The translations under genes and the position numbers were made by a program. A stretch of 64,000 nucleotides of DNA from the NCBI GenBank assembly GCA_903881475.1, contig CAIRTK010000055.1:1-64000 (forward strand). Reading direction: 5' to 3'. The notes below the pieces were generated by a model that worked only from the letters and a program-made list of their open reading frames with translations, had not been told where the DNA came from and searched no databases. Source of the stretch: an uncultured Opitutia bacterium. Lineage in GTDB: Bacteria; Verrucomicrobiota; Verrucomicrobiia; Opitutales; Opitutaceae. Numbering within the stretch: the stretch's first letter is position 1; each line of letters opens with the position of its first letter. Positions 56,653 through 64,000 of this stretch are shown here, piece after piece.

Positions 56653-57330
56653 ATGTTCAAAGGCCTATTTGAATGGTACAACCAGTCGCTCGCCAGCGGA
56701 GGTTATCCGCTGATCGTGCTACTGATGGCGATCGAGAGCTCGATCGTGCCGCTGCCCAGCGAATTCATCATCCCCCCGGCCATCATCGTCGCCCAAAAGA
56801 CGGGCAACATGACTTTCCTGGGCATCGTCCTCGCCGGTGCGTTCGGTTCCTGGATCGGCGCCACCGCCATGTACTGGGTCGCCCGCTGGGCCGGCCGGCC
56901 GCTGGTCCTGCAATTCAGCGCCGCAACCGAGCACTGGGCTTCACGGCTCACCCGTTATCCTTGGCTGCATAGCTTCATCCGGCATTTCCTGATCACGCCG
57001 GAAAAGATCGAAAAGGCGGAGCGTTGGTCCACCCGCTTCGGCAGTTTCGGCATCTTCGCCTCGCGCCTGTTGCCCGTTGTGCGCCACCTGATCGGCCTGC
57101 CGGCCGGCATCGTGCGGATGAGCTACCTCACGTTTTCCATCTTCACCCTGATCGGTTCCGCCGCCTGGTGCGCCGTGCTCTGCTGGGTCGGCATGCAGGC
57201 CGGCCGCGACGAGGCGCTCATGCGCGGGGAAATGCACCGGGTCACGCTCTGGGCTGTCGGCGCCCTCGCGGTGCTGGGTGCGATCTACTATTTCTTCGTC
57301 CACCGCTACGCGCGGGAAGAGACGAAGTGA
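56653..57330 (+). CDS. DedA-family membrane protein
   Basis: This 225-residue SNARE-associated/VTT-domain protein has ESSIVPLPSEFIIPPA as the DedA re-entrant motif, GAFGSWIGATAMYWVAR, and the conserved ASRLLPVVRHLIGLPAGIVRMS segment with Arg and Gly-x-Pro-Ala-Gly. Members act as lipid scramblases or flippases, including undecaprenyl-phosphate recycling. About five hydrophobic segments are visible. It lies 20 bases after a terminator, so it has its own promoter. Confidence 0.9.
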   Translation: MFKGLFEWYNQSLASGGYPLIVLLMAIESSIVPLPSEFIIPPAIIVAQKTGNMTFLGIVLAGAFGSWIGATAMYWVARWAGRPLVLQFSAATEHWASRLTRYPWLHSFIRHFLITPEKIEKAERWSTRFGSFGIFASRLLPVVRHLIGLPAGIVRMSYLTFSIFTLIGSAAWCAVLCWVGMQAGRDEALMRGEMHRVTLWAVGALAVLGAIYYFFVHRYAREETK

Positions 57331-57395
57331 CCGTCGGCGGACCTGTCTTTGCTCTCGACAGGCCCGGCCCGGCCATCGATTTTCCGGCGTTCATC

Positions 57396-57470
57396 GCGAG
57401 CGTAGCACAATGGATAGTGTAGTGGCCTCCGAAGCCATTGATCTGGGTTCGATTCCCAGCGCTCGCACCA
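57396..57470 (+). tRNA. tRNA-Arg (anticodon CCG)
   Basis: Acceptor arms GCGAGCG and CGCTCGC pair fully, the anticodon loop is CTCCGAA (anticodon CCG, reading CGG) on the stem GTGGC/GCCAT, and the T arm is CTGGG-TTCGATT-CCCAG. The encoded CCA ends the gene at 57470. Confidence 0.96.
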
Positions 57471-57658
57471 GCCGCCGCTGTGGCCATAAGGCTGCCACCC
57501 CGTAGCCCGCGTTCAGCGGGTGAAAGAAGCCCCTGACCAGCGCGGGAAACTCAAAATCCGAAACCCGAAGCACGGAAAGCCAAAGGTTGACTTCGAAGCC
57601 GGCATTTCCCTCGTGCTTCGAGTTTCCACTTTAGCGCTTACCGCGCCCCCGGCGCGGT
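57471..57658. repeat. Hairpins between tRNA-Arg and lpd
   Basis: CCCGCGTTCAGCGGG is a five-base-pair hairpin near 57506. GGAAACTC...CGAAGCACGG (57545-57575) pairs with TCGTGCTTCGAGTTTCC (57611-57627). Directly beside the lpd stop, ACCGCGCC-CCC-GGCGCGGT (57640-57658) is a perfect eight-pair hairpin without T-run. Confidence 0.65.
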
Positions 57659-59056
57659 TCAGATATGGATCGCCTCGCCTGTCGTCGCCGCGGCGGACTC
57701 CATGACCGCCTCGCTGAGTGTCGGGTGGGCGTGGATCGTGTGGTGGATGTCCTCGACCGTGCCTTCCAGCTCGATCACCAGCCCGTACTCGGCGATCAGC
57801 TCGGTTGCCTCCGCCCCGATGATGTGCGCGCCGTAAATCTCCCCGGTCTTGGCGTCGCTGATGACCTTCACAAAACCTTCGGATTCCGCGGAGGCCACGG
57901 CCTTGCCGGACGCGGTGAACGGGAACTTGCCAACCTTGTAGGCCAGGCCCTTTTCCTTCGCGGCCTTCTCCGTCAGGCCGGTGCTCGCCACCTGGGGCTG
58001 GCAGTAGGTGCAGCCCGGGAAATTCTTCACGCGCTTCGGCTTGCTGAAACCGAACATGCCTTGCACCGCATTGACCGCCTCGTAGGTGGCCACATGCGCC
58101 AGCCACGGCGGCCCGATGATGTCACCCGCGGCATAGATGCCCTTCACGCTCGACTGGTAATCGTCGCCCACCTTCACGTAATTGCGGTCAAGCTCGAGCT
58201 TCACCTTGGCAGAAAGCACGCCCTCGAGGTTCGCCACCACGCCGATCGCGGACAGCACCGTCTCCGTCTCCACTTCCTCGCTCTTGCCGTCCTTCACGAG
58301 GGTGAGCTTGATGGACGTTTTCCCGACGCGGAAATTTTCGCACTTCGTGCCCGTATGGATGACGATGCCCTGTTTCTCGAACGAGCGGTGCAGTGTCTTC
58401 GCGACTTCCTCGTCCTCCACCGGCAGGATCTGCGGGAGCATCTCGACGAGCGTCACCTTTGAGCCAAAGGCGTTGTAGAAATAGGCGAACTCCACGCCGA
58501 TCGCTCCGGCGCCGACGATCACGATTGACTTCGGCAAAATCTTGCTGGCAAGGGCCTCGCGCGAGGTCATCACCCGCACACCGTCCACCTCAAGGTCAGG
58601 GATGCGGCGCATCTTGCAGCCTGTGGCGATGAGGATGTTTTTGGTCTTGAGAAACTTCCCCTTGTGCTCGCCCTCGGTGATTTCGACCATGCCCGGCACG
58701 GTCACCTGGCCACGACCCACGAAGTAATCGACCTTGTTCTTCTTGAAGAGGAACTCGACGCCCTTCGCCATCTGCGCCGCCACGCCGCGGGAGCGTTCCA
58801 TGACCTTGGGATAGTCGAAGGAAACCTCCTTCACCGAGATCCCGAAGGTCTCCGCTTTCTTGATCTTCTGGTAAAGCTCCGCGCTCTTGAGCAGCGCCTT
58901 GGTCGGGATGCAACCCCAGTTCAGGCAGGTGCCACCCGCACGTTCCATCTCAATGCAGGCAACGCGTTTGCCCAGTTGCCCGGCGCGAATGGCGCCCGCA
59001 TAACCGGCGGGTCCGCCGCCAATAACGATCAGATCATATTCAAGGGATTCGGCCAT
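57659..59056 (-). CDS. lpd: Dihydrolipoyl dehydrogenase
   Basis: 465-residue flavoprotein E3 of the 2-oxoacid dehydrogenase and glycine cleavage complexes. FAD motif GGGPAGYAGAIRAGQLG, redox disulfide GGTCLNWGCIPTK, NAD motif GAGAIGVEFAYFY, YAAGDIIGPPWLAH, and the C-terminal HAHPTLSE with the catalytic His. All are canonical, unlike the related enzyme at 28781-30169. The ATG at 59056 is used; the upstream extension is unconserved. Confidence 0.95.
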   Translation of the reverse strand: MAESLEYDLIVIGGGPAGYAGAIRAGQLGKRVACIEMERAGGTCLNWGCIPTKALLKSAELYQKIKKAETFGISVKEVSFDYPKVMERSRGVAAQMAKGVEFLFKKNKVDYFVGRGQVTVPGMVEITEGEHKGKFLKTKNILIATGCKMRRIPDLEVDGVRVMTSREALASKILPKSIVIVGAGAIGVEFAYFYNAFGSKVTLVEMLPQILPVEDEEVAKTLHRSFEKQGIVIHTGTKCENFRVGKTSIKLTLVKDGKSEEVETETVLSAIGVVANLEGVLSAKVKLELDRNYVKVGDDYQSSVKGIYAAGDIIGPPWLAHVATYEAVNAVQGMFGFSKPKRVKNFPGCTYCQPQVASTGLTEKAAKEKGLAYKVGKFPFTASGKAVASAESEGFVKVISDAKTGEIYGAHIIGAEATELIAEYGLVIELEGTVEDIHHTIHAHPTLSEAVMESAAATTGEAIHI

Positions 59057-59117
59057 GATGGAAAGAGGTTGGTTTGGCCCAACCGTCGCGCCGGCCGTCC
59101 CGACCGTCAAACGGATT

Positions 59118-59507
59118 CTAAATATCGATCACGTCGTCGCGCTTCTCCGGCTTGGCCGGCTTCTTGGGACTGCGCACGATCAGGCTGGCGGCGAGATTGG
59201 TGGCGCTCACGACGACCCCGCCCCAGACCGCCGCCCACAGGTTCGCCACATAAAAGCCTTCCACCAGGCTGCCCGCCCAAAAGAACAACAAGGCATTGAT
59301 CAGGATCACCCCCAGCCCCATCGTCAGAATGATGAACGGAAGCGTAAACAGCAGCAGGATGGGTTTCAGGATCGCATTGAACAGGCTCAGCAGCAGAACC
59401 ACCACGATCAGCGTGGTGCCATCCGAACAGGAAATTCCCGGCACCAGCTTCGTGGCAAGTATCACTCCCAGCGCCAGCACCAGCCATCGTACAAGTAATT
59501 GGGTCAT
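59118..59507 (-). CDS. Small four-helix membrane protein, phage holin superfamily IV-like
   Basis: A 129-residue protein with hydrophobic helices at about 5-21, 30-50, 55-78 and 88-108 and a basic tail (KKPAKPEKR). It belongs to the widespread 'phage holin family' membrane proteins; most chromosomal members are not phage genes and have no known role. It lies 61 bases upstream of lpd on the same strand. Confidence 0.75.
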   Translation of the reverse strand: MTQLLVRWLVLALGVILATKLVPGISCSDGTTLIVVVLLLSLFNAILKPILLLFTLPFIILTMGLGVILINALLFFWAGSLVEGFYVANLWAAVWGGVVVSATNLAASLIVRSPKKPAKPEKRDDVIDI

Positions 59508-59561
59508 CAGGGGGAAAAAACGCTTAGCGATGGAATTTTCCGCGACCGGCTCGTTCGGGCA

Positions 59562-60659
59562 ATGAAAATCCTCGTCATTCAGGATTATCTGCGCAGCGGC
59601 GGAACCGAGCGGCAATCGGTCCTCCTCGCCAACGCGTTCGCCGCCGCCGGCCACGCGTCCACCCTGCTCACCTTCCGGCCGGGTGGCGCGCTGGCACCCA
59701 CGGTTGCACCGGCGGTGCACCGCCATGCCCTGCAGGCTTTTGACACCCGCCTCGACTGGCTGGCACCCGGCCTGATGCGCGCCGTGGGCCAGCTCGCGCC
59801 GGACGTGGTGCTCTGCATGGGCCGCATGGCCAACTGCCAGGCCGGCACGATTCAGGGTAATTTTACCGGGACCGCCGTCATCGCGACCATGCGCACCGGC
59901 AAACCGCTGCCGGGGCCGTTCCGCCGTTCTTTGTCCGCCGTCCGGCATATCATCGCCAACAGCCAGGAAGCCCGCGCCAACCTCGCCACCCAGTACGCCG
60001 TGCCGCTGGAAAAAATCTCCGTCATCTACAACTCGCTGGTCTTCCCGCCGGAGTCCGCCCTCACCCGCGCCACCGCCGTGCGCACCGGACACGGCGCCGG
60101 TCCCGCCACCGTCGTGCTGCTCTGCGTCGCCATGTTCCGCCCCGAGAAAAACCAGCGCGAACTCATCGAACTCGCCGCCGCCCTGCCCGCGACCGCGCCG
60201 GACTGGCAGCTCTGGCTCGCCGGCGACGGCCCCGCCCGCGGCGGCTGCGAGCGTCTCGCCGCCGGGCTCAAGCTGGGCGAACGCGTGAAGTTCCTTGGTT
60301 TCCAGCCCGATCCTTCCGAACTCTACCGCGCCGCCGATGTGGCCGTTCACGCCTCCCGCAGCGAGTCGCTTTCCAATTTCCTCATCGAAGCCCAGGCCTA
60401 CGGCCTCCCCGCCGTCGTCTATGACGCCCAGGGTATCGGCGAATGTTTCCTTCCCGGGCAGACCGGCTGGAGCGTGCCCCAGGGCGATCGCGCCGGATTT
60501 GTCGCCCGCCTGCAGCCGCTGCTGGCCGACGCCTCCTTCCGGCAGGCCTGCGGCGGGCAGGCCCGGACCTTTGCCCGCCGCCAGTTCGAGCCCGCGCAGC
60601 AAACCCGCGCCTATCTCGACCTTTTCGCGCAGCTCGTTCAATCCCGTCCCTCCCCATGA
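59562..60659 (+). CDS. Glycosyltransferase family 4 (GT-B)
   Basis: A 365-residue glycosyltransferase. The N-terminal domain contains IQDYLRSGGTERQSVLLANAF, the C-terminal domain VAMFRPEKNQRELIELAAAL, and HASRSESLSNFLIEAQAYGLPAVVYD carries the E-x7-E motif. It transfers a sugar from a nucleotide donor. It is coupled by a four-base overlap to the DeoR-type regulator. Confidence 0.87.
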   Translation: MKILVIQDYLRSGGTERQSVLLANAFAAAGHASTLLTFRPGGALAPTVAPAVHRHALQAFDTRLDWLAPGLMRAVGQLAPDVVLCMGRMANCQAGTIQGNFTGTAVIATMRTGKPLPGPFRRSLSAVRHIIANSQEARANLATQYAVPLEKISVIYNSLVFPPESALTRATAVRTGHGAGPATVVLLCVAMFRPEKNQRELIELAAALPATAPDWQLWLAGDGPARGGCERLAAGLKLGERVKFLGFQPDPSELYRAADVAVHASRSESLSNFLIEAQAYGLPAVVYDAQGIGECFLPGQTGWSVPQGDRAGFVARLQPLLADASFRQACGGQARTFARRQFEPAQQTRAYLDLFAQLVQSRPSP

Positions 60660-61420
60660 CCAGCAAGCAGCGCACCGACTCCATCGCCCGGTTCATCCGC
60701 GAGCACAACTACGCCGACCTCCACACGCTCGCCGCCCGCTTCGGCGGCTCCCTTTCGACTGTGCGCCGGGCGCTGGACCAGCTGGAGGAACGTGGCGTCG
60801 TCCGCCGCCATCACGGCGGCGCCTCGCTCGTCGAGACCGATGTCGTCGCCCAGGAGTACGATTTCATCGCCCGCGACCAGCGCCATCCCGACGAGAAGTT
60901 CGCCATTGCCAGCTTCGTCGCCGCCCAGGTGCAGCCCGGCATGACGGTGATCCTTGACGGCGGCAGCACGACCTACGCCGTCGCCCGCCTCCTCGCCGAC
61001 AAGCGCCTTCAGGTCATCACCAACTCCCTCCCCATCGCCAGTCTCTTCAGCGAGGTCGGCAGCGTGGAGACCATTGTCACCGGCGGCAGCATCTACAGCC
61101 GGCTTGGCGTGCTCCTCGGCCCCATGTGCGAGGAGTCGTTCGGCCAGATCCATGCCGACCTCGCCATCCTCGGCGGCGCCGGCATCACCGAGAACGGCAT
61201 CTGGAACCACAACGCCCTCATCGTCGCCGCCCAGCGCAAGATGATCGGCGCCGCCGAGCGCACCCTCTTCGCCCTCGACAACTCCAAGTTCGGCCGCAAG
61301 GCCCTCAGCCTGACCACCCCGTTTGACGCGCGCTTCACCATCGTGACCGACACGCGACCCACGCCCGCCGTCGCCCGCGCCATCAACGCCGCCGGCGCGA
61401 AGCTCACTCTCGCCGGTTGA
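60656..61420 (+). CDS. DeoR-family transcriptional regulator
   Basis: 254 residues. An N-terminal HTH (IREHNYADLHTLAARFGGSLSTVRRALDQLEERGVVRRHHGGA) matches DeoR, and a C-terminal phosphosugar-sensing domain shows MTVILDGGSTTYAVARLL, VTGGSIYSRLGVLLG and ALDNSKFGRKAL. Such repressors bind sugar-phosphate ligands and control carbohydrate genes. Its start overlaps the GT4 gene, an unusual partner. Confidence 0.9.
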   Translation: MTSKQRTDSIARFIREHNYADLHTLAARFGGSLSTVRRALDQLEERGVVRRHHGGASLVETDVVAQEYDFIARDQRHPDEKFAIASFVAAQVQPGMTVILDGGSTTYAVARLLADKRLQVITNSLPIASLFSEVGSVETIVTGGSIYSRLGVLLGPMCEESFGQIHADLAILGGAGITENGIWNHNALIVAAQRKMIGAAERTLFALDNSKFGRKALSLTTPFDARFTIVTDTRPTPAVARAINAAGAKLTLAG

Positions 61421-61478
61421 GTGGAAAAATCCGCCGCGCGGTTGAGTTTCTGCCGAGCTGCTCCATCTGTGTCCCCCC

Positions 61479-64000
61479 GTGGCCCCAACCCGCTCCGCTG
61501 AATCCATCCGCCTCCGCGGCGTTCATCAGAACAACCTCAAGGGCTTCGACCTCGATCTCCCGCTGGGCAAATATGTCGTCGTCACCGGCCTGAGCGGCGC
61601 GGGCAAGTCGTCCCTCGTCTTCGATACCCTCCACGCCGAGGGCCAGCGCCGCTACGTCGAGACCTTCAGCGCCTACACCCGCCAGTTCCTCGACCTCCTC
61701 GACAAGCCCAAGGTCGACTCCATCGAGAACATCCGCCCGTCCATCGCCATCGAGCAGACCAACACGGTCAAGACCTCCCGCTCCACCGTCGGCACGATGA
61801 CAGAGCTGACGGATTTCTTCAAAGTCTGGTTCAGCCACGCCGCCGAATGCTTCGACCCCGCCACCGGCGCCAAGGTCGAGGACGACAGTCCCGCGACCAT
61901 CTGGGAGAAAACATTCGCCGCGCATGCCGGCCAAACCGTCGTCGTCGGCTTCAAGGTCGCCAAGCCCGGCAACCTCTCCTGGCCGGAAATCCTTCGAAAC
62001 CTCAAGGGGCAGTCCTACGTCCGCGTCCTCTTGCCCGACTCCACCGGCGCCCTCGCCGCCCACCGCATTGATGATCTCCTCGCCGATCTCCAACCCCTCG
62101 CCGCGGCCGGCCACCTTCACGTCGCCCAAGACCGCATCACCCTCGCTGCCGACCAAAAATCCCGCTTCCTGGAAGCCGTCGAGACCTCGATGCACTTCGG
62201 CCACGGCGAAGTCCGGATTTTCGGCTCTCCGGTATCCGGCTTGCCCGCCGCAGCCTCGGCGAAGGCGGGAGTCCGTGATCCGCAGTTGTCCGAGCTCGGC
62301 CATTTCTCCCGCGGCCTCCATTCGCCCGCCACCGGCCGGACGTTCCGTGCCGCCTCGCCGGCTTTGTTTTCCTTTAATTCCCCGCTCGGCGCCTGCCCCA
62401 AATGCCGCGGCTTCGGCCGCGTCATCGATATCGACTACCGCCTCGCCCTGCCCGACCAGTCGCTCTCCATCGACGACGGCGCGATCAAGTGCTGGGAAAG
62501 CGAGATCTACGGCGAGTCCAAGAAGGATCTGCTCGTCTTCACCAAAAAGAAAAGGATCCCGACCAACGTCCCGTTCGCCTCGTTGACACCCGAACAGCAG
62601 AGCTTCGTCATCGACGGCGAACCCGGCTACGGCGAGGAGAACGGCAAACCGTGGCCCAAATATTGGTATGGCGTAAAAGGTTTCTTCCGCTGGCTCGAGA
62701 AGAACACCTACAAGATGCACGTGCGCGTGTTCCTGGCGCGCTACCGCACCTACAATCCCTGCCCCGATTGTGGCGGCCTCCGCCTCCAACCCGAGTCGCT
62801 CTGCTGGAAATGGCGCGGCCGCACCCTGCCCGAACTCTACCAGCTCCCGGTCAGCGACCTGCTCGTCGCACTGGCCGACGCGCAGCCCAAGGCTGCCGAC
62901 CACCAGTCCGAGTTCGCCTACGATTCCATTGTCACCCGGCTCCGTTACCTCGAGCAGGTCGGCCTCGGCTACCTGACGCTCGACCGCCAGTCGAAAACCC
63001 TCTCCGGCGGCGAGGTGCAGCGCGTCAACCTCACCAGCTGCCTCGGCACCTCGCTCGTCGACACGCTCTTTGTCCTCGATGAGCCCAGTGTCGGCCTTCA
63101 TCCGCGCGACATCAACCGCCTCATCGCGATCATCCGCTCGCTGACCGACGCGGGCACCACGGTCGTCGTCGTCGAGCACGACGAGGCCATGATCCGCGCC
63201 GCCGACCACGTCATCGAGGTCGGCCCCCAACCCGGCAGTCGCGGCGGTCACATCGTCTATCAGGGTTCCGTCGGCGGCCTCCTTCACGCGCCCGCCAGCA
63301 TCACCGGCGCCTATTTCTCCGGCCGGGAGACCCTTCCGGCTCCCGCGCAACGCCGCCCGGTCCCGGCGGGGCACCCTTCGCTCCGCTTCACCCACGCAAC
63401 CAAGCACAACCTGCGGAAGCTTTCGTTCCAGCTGCCGCTGCAGCGGTTTGTCTGCCTGAGTGGCGTCTCCGGCTCGGGCAAGTCCACCTTGCTCGATCAT
63501 GTTATCTACCAGGGTCTGCTCACCCAGCGCCTGCAGCTGGCCGAGGACGCCGCCGTCATCGAGACGATCAAGGGCGACACCCCTTTCGGCGAGGTTGTCC
63601 TCGTGGACCAGTCGCCGCTCTCCCGGACCCCGCGCTCCAACCCCGCCCTCTACACCGAGGCCTGGGATCTCATCCGTGAACTTTACGCCCGGACGCCCGC
63701 CGCCCAGGAAGCCGGCTTCAACGCCTCCAGTTTTTCCTTCAACAGCGGCGACGGCCGCTGCGACCACTGCCTGGGCCTCGGGTATGAGCGCGTCGAGATG
63801 CAATTCCTCTCCGACGTCTTCGTCCCCTGCCCCGTCTGCGAAAGCCGCCGCTTCAAGCCGGAGGTGCTCGCCATCCAGTGGAACGGCCGCTCGGTCGCCG
63901 ACCTCCTCGCGACCAGCGTCACCGACGCGCTCCCGCTCTTCGACGAACATCCTTCCATCCGGTCCCGCCTCGCCACCCTCGAGTCCGTCGGCCTCGGCTA
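61479..64000 (+). CDS. UvrA paralogue (excinuclease ABC subunit A-like), 3' end outside the window
   Basis: At least 840 residues, still open at the right edge. The first ABC half carries GLSGAGKSSLVFDTLHAEGQ, YVETFSAYTRQFLD and AIEQTNTVKTSRSTVGTMTE, a zinc module PALFSFNSPLGACPKCRG, and TLSGGEVQRVNLTSCLG with LFVLDEPSVGLHPRD. The second half carries SGVSGSGKSTLLDHVIY and FSFNSGDGRCDHCLGLG. The AIEQT.TVKTSRST variant marks the paralogue group rather than the canonical DNA-repair UvrA, so I do not name it uvrA. Start: GTG 61479, the first codon with family resemblance. A repeat is read in frame at about residues 249-268. Confidence 0.85.
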   Translation, partial: MAPTRSAESIRLRGVHQNNLKGFDLDLPLGKYVVVTGLSGAGKSSLVFDTLHAEGQRRYVETFSAYTRQFLDLLDKPKVDSIENIRPSIAIEQTNTVKTSRSTVGTMTELTDFFKVWFSHAAECFDPATGAKVEDDSPATIWEKTFAAHAGQTVVVGFKVAKPGNLSWPEILRNLKGQSYVRVLLPDSTGALAAHRIDDLLADLQPLAAAGHLHVAQDRITLAADQKSRFLEAVETSMHFGHGEVRIFGSPVSGLPAAASAKAGVRDPQLSELGHFSRGLHSPATGRTFRAASPALFSFNSPLGACPKCRGFGRVIDIDYRLALPDQSLSIDDGAIKCWESEIYGESKKDLLVFTKKKRIPTNVPFASLTPEQQSFVIDGEPGYGEENGKPWPKYWYGVKGFFRWLEKNTYKMHVRVFLARYRTYNPCPDCGGLRLQPESLCWKWRGRTLPELYQLPVSDLLVALADAQPKAADHQSEFAYDSIVTRLRYLEQVGLGYLTLDRQSKTLSGGEVQRVNLTSCLGTSLVDTLFVLDEPSVGLHPRDINRLIAIIRSLTDAGTTVVVVEHDEAMIRAADHVIEVGPQPGSRGGHIVYQGSVGGLLHAPASITGAYFSGRETLPAPAQRRPVPAGHPSLRFTHATKHNLRKLSFQLPLQRFVCLSGVSGSGKSTLLDHVIYQGLLTQRLQLAEDAAVIETIKGDTPFGEVVLVDQSPLSRTPRSNPALYTEAWDLIRELYARTPAAQEAGFNASSFSFNSGDGRCDHCLGLGYERVEMQFLSDVFVPCPVCESRRFKPEVLAIQWNGRSVADLLATSVTDALPLFDEHPSIRSRLATLESVGLG
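62226..62282. repeat. Repeat-derived stretch in the UvrA paralogue
   Basis: CCCGCC (62244-62249) pairs with GGCGGG (62264-62269) around CAGCCTCGGCGAA. The flanking TCTCCGGTATCC (62226-62237) is the complement of the 12-mer GGATACCGGAGA found between ybaB and recR. The segment encodes GLPAAASAKAGVRDP between two conserved UvrA motifs, FGHGE and FSRGLH. Confidence 0.65.

Noticed and set aside
57506-57520. Hairpin CCCGCGTTCAGCGGG after tRNA-Arg as a tRNA terminator.
   Set aside because: Short stem and no T-run follow; kept only as a repeat-like structure.
59118-59507. Prophage lysis gene (holin).
   Set aside because: The four-helix family is common on chromosomes, and no endolysin or phage structural gene lies nearby.
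61404-63950. An 848-codon minus-strand frame opposite the UvrA paralogue.
   Set aside because: It is acidic low-complexity sequence and lies wholly antisense to clear ABC ATPase motifs on the plus strand.

Overview
The window is high-GC bacterial chromosome. Several features point to a verrucomicrobial organism, most likely of the Opitutaceae type. There is an adjacent DUF1800/DUF1501 pair, a 51-residue 'small basic protein' of the Chlamydiae/Verrucomicrobia type, a C-terminal tandem repeat familiar from verrucomicrobial surface proteins, and many imperfect palindromic repeats between and inside genes. The assignment rests on protein-family recognition by eye; no 16S rRNA is present.

Layout. 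1-690: end of a TauE/SafE exporter plus its DUF1634 partner. 870-4011 (minus): a translationally coupled trio of hemW, an exported SAM-hydroxide adenosyltransferase-like protein and an M23 peptidase. 4056-13659: a lipoprotein, an exonuclease/endonuclease-fold protein, a Ste24-type M48 protease, xseB-dxs, a clipped polysaccharide deacetylase fused to a headless PIN (VapC-like) remnant, and a PMT-like membrane glycosyltransferase. 13999-20263: a complete RND efflux operon (pump, adaptor, outer-membrane lipoprotein). 20934-24926: the wreck of an integrative element. A tyrosine integrase lies beside tRNA-Gly(CCC), followed by two AlpA-like HTH proteins, a divergent HTH protein and a DnaB N-terminal stub that runs into a decapitated NHL-repeat gene. 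24971-27597: recR, ybaB, an SDR and a DJ-1 protein. 27767-34228: a truncated asparagine synthetase, an Lpd-like flavoprotein, an FkbM methyltransferase, hisA, an M42 peptidase and a polytopic membrane protein. 34302-37628: the proteostasis operon tig-clpP-clpX. 37753-42337: tsaB, alr, DUF1800, DUF1501. 42457-49301 (minus): ugd, then GT9-serS-tilS-ftsH. 49398-53311: a fused LpxL-type acyltransferase/GT9 heptosyltransferase, then two Opp/Dpp ATPases. 53324-57470: trmL, a single-domain response regulator, thrB, smpB, rpoZ, cutA, the small basic protein, dedA and tRNA-Arg(CCG). 57659-64000: lpd, a small four-helix membrane protein, a GT4 glycosyltransferase, a DeoR-type regulator and the start of a UvrA paralogue that leaves the window.

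Most of the window is housekeeping. The unusual layer is a population of palindromic elements in at least three sequence families. One begins GTAGCAGCC and ends AGGCTG; one begins GGTAGGGCG; one shares the 12-mer GGATACCGGAGA. They sit between genes, and at least three copies are read in frame inside proteins (efflux lipoprotein, SDR, UvrA paralogue). Two other places (10697 and 28735) show abrupt gene truncation. No CRISPR array, rRNA or intact insertion sequence is visible.
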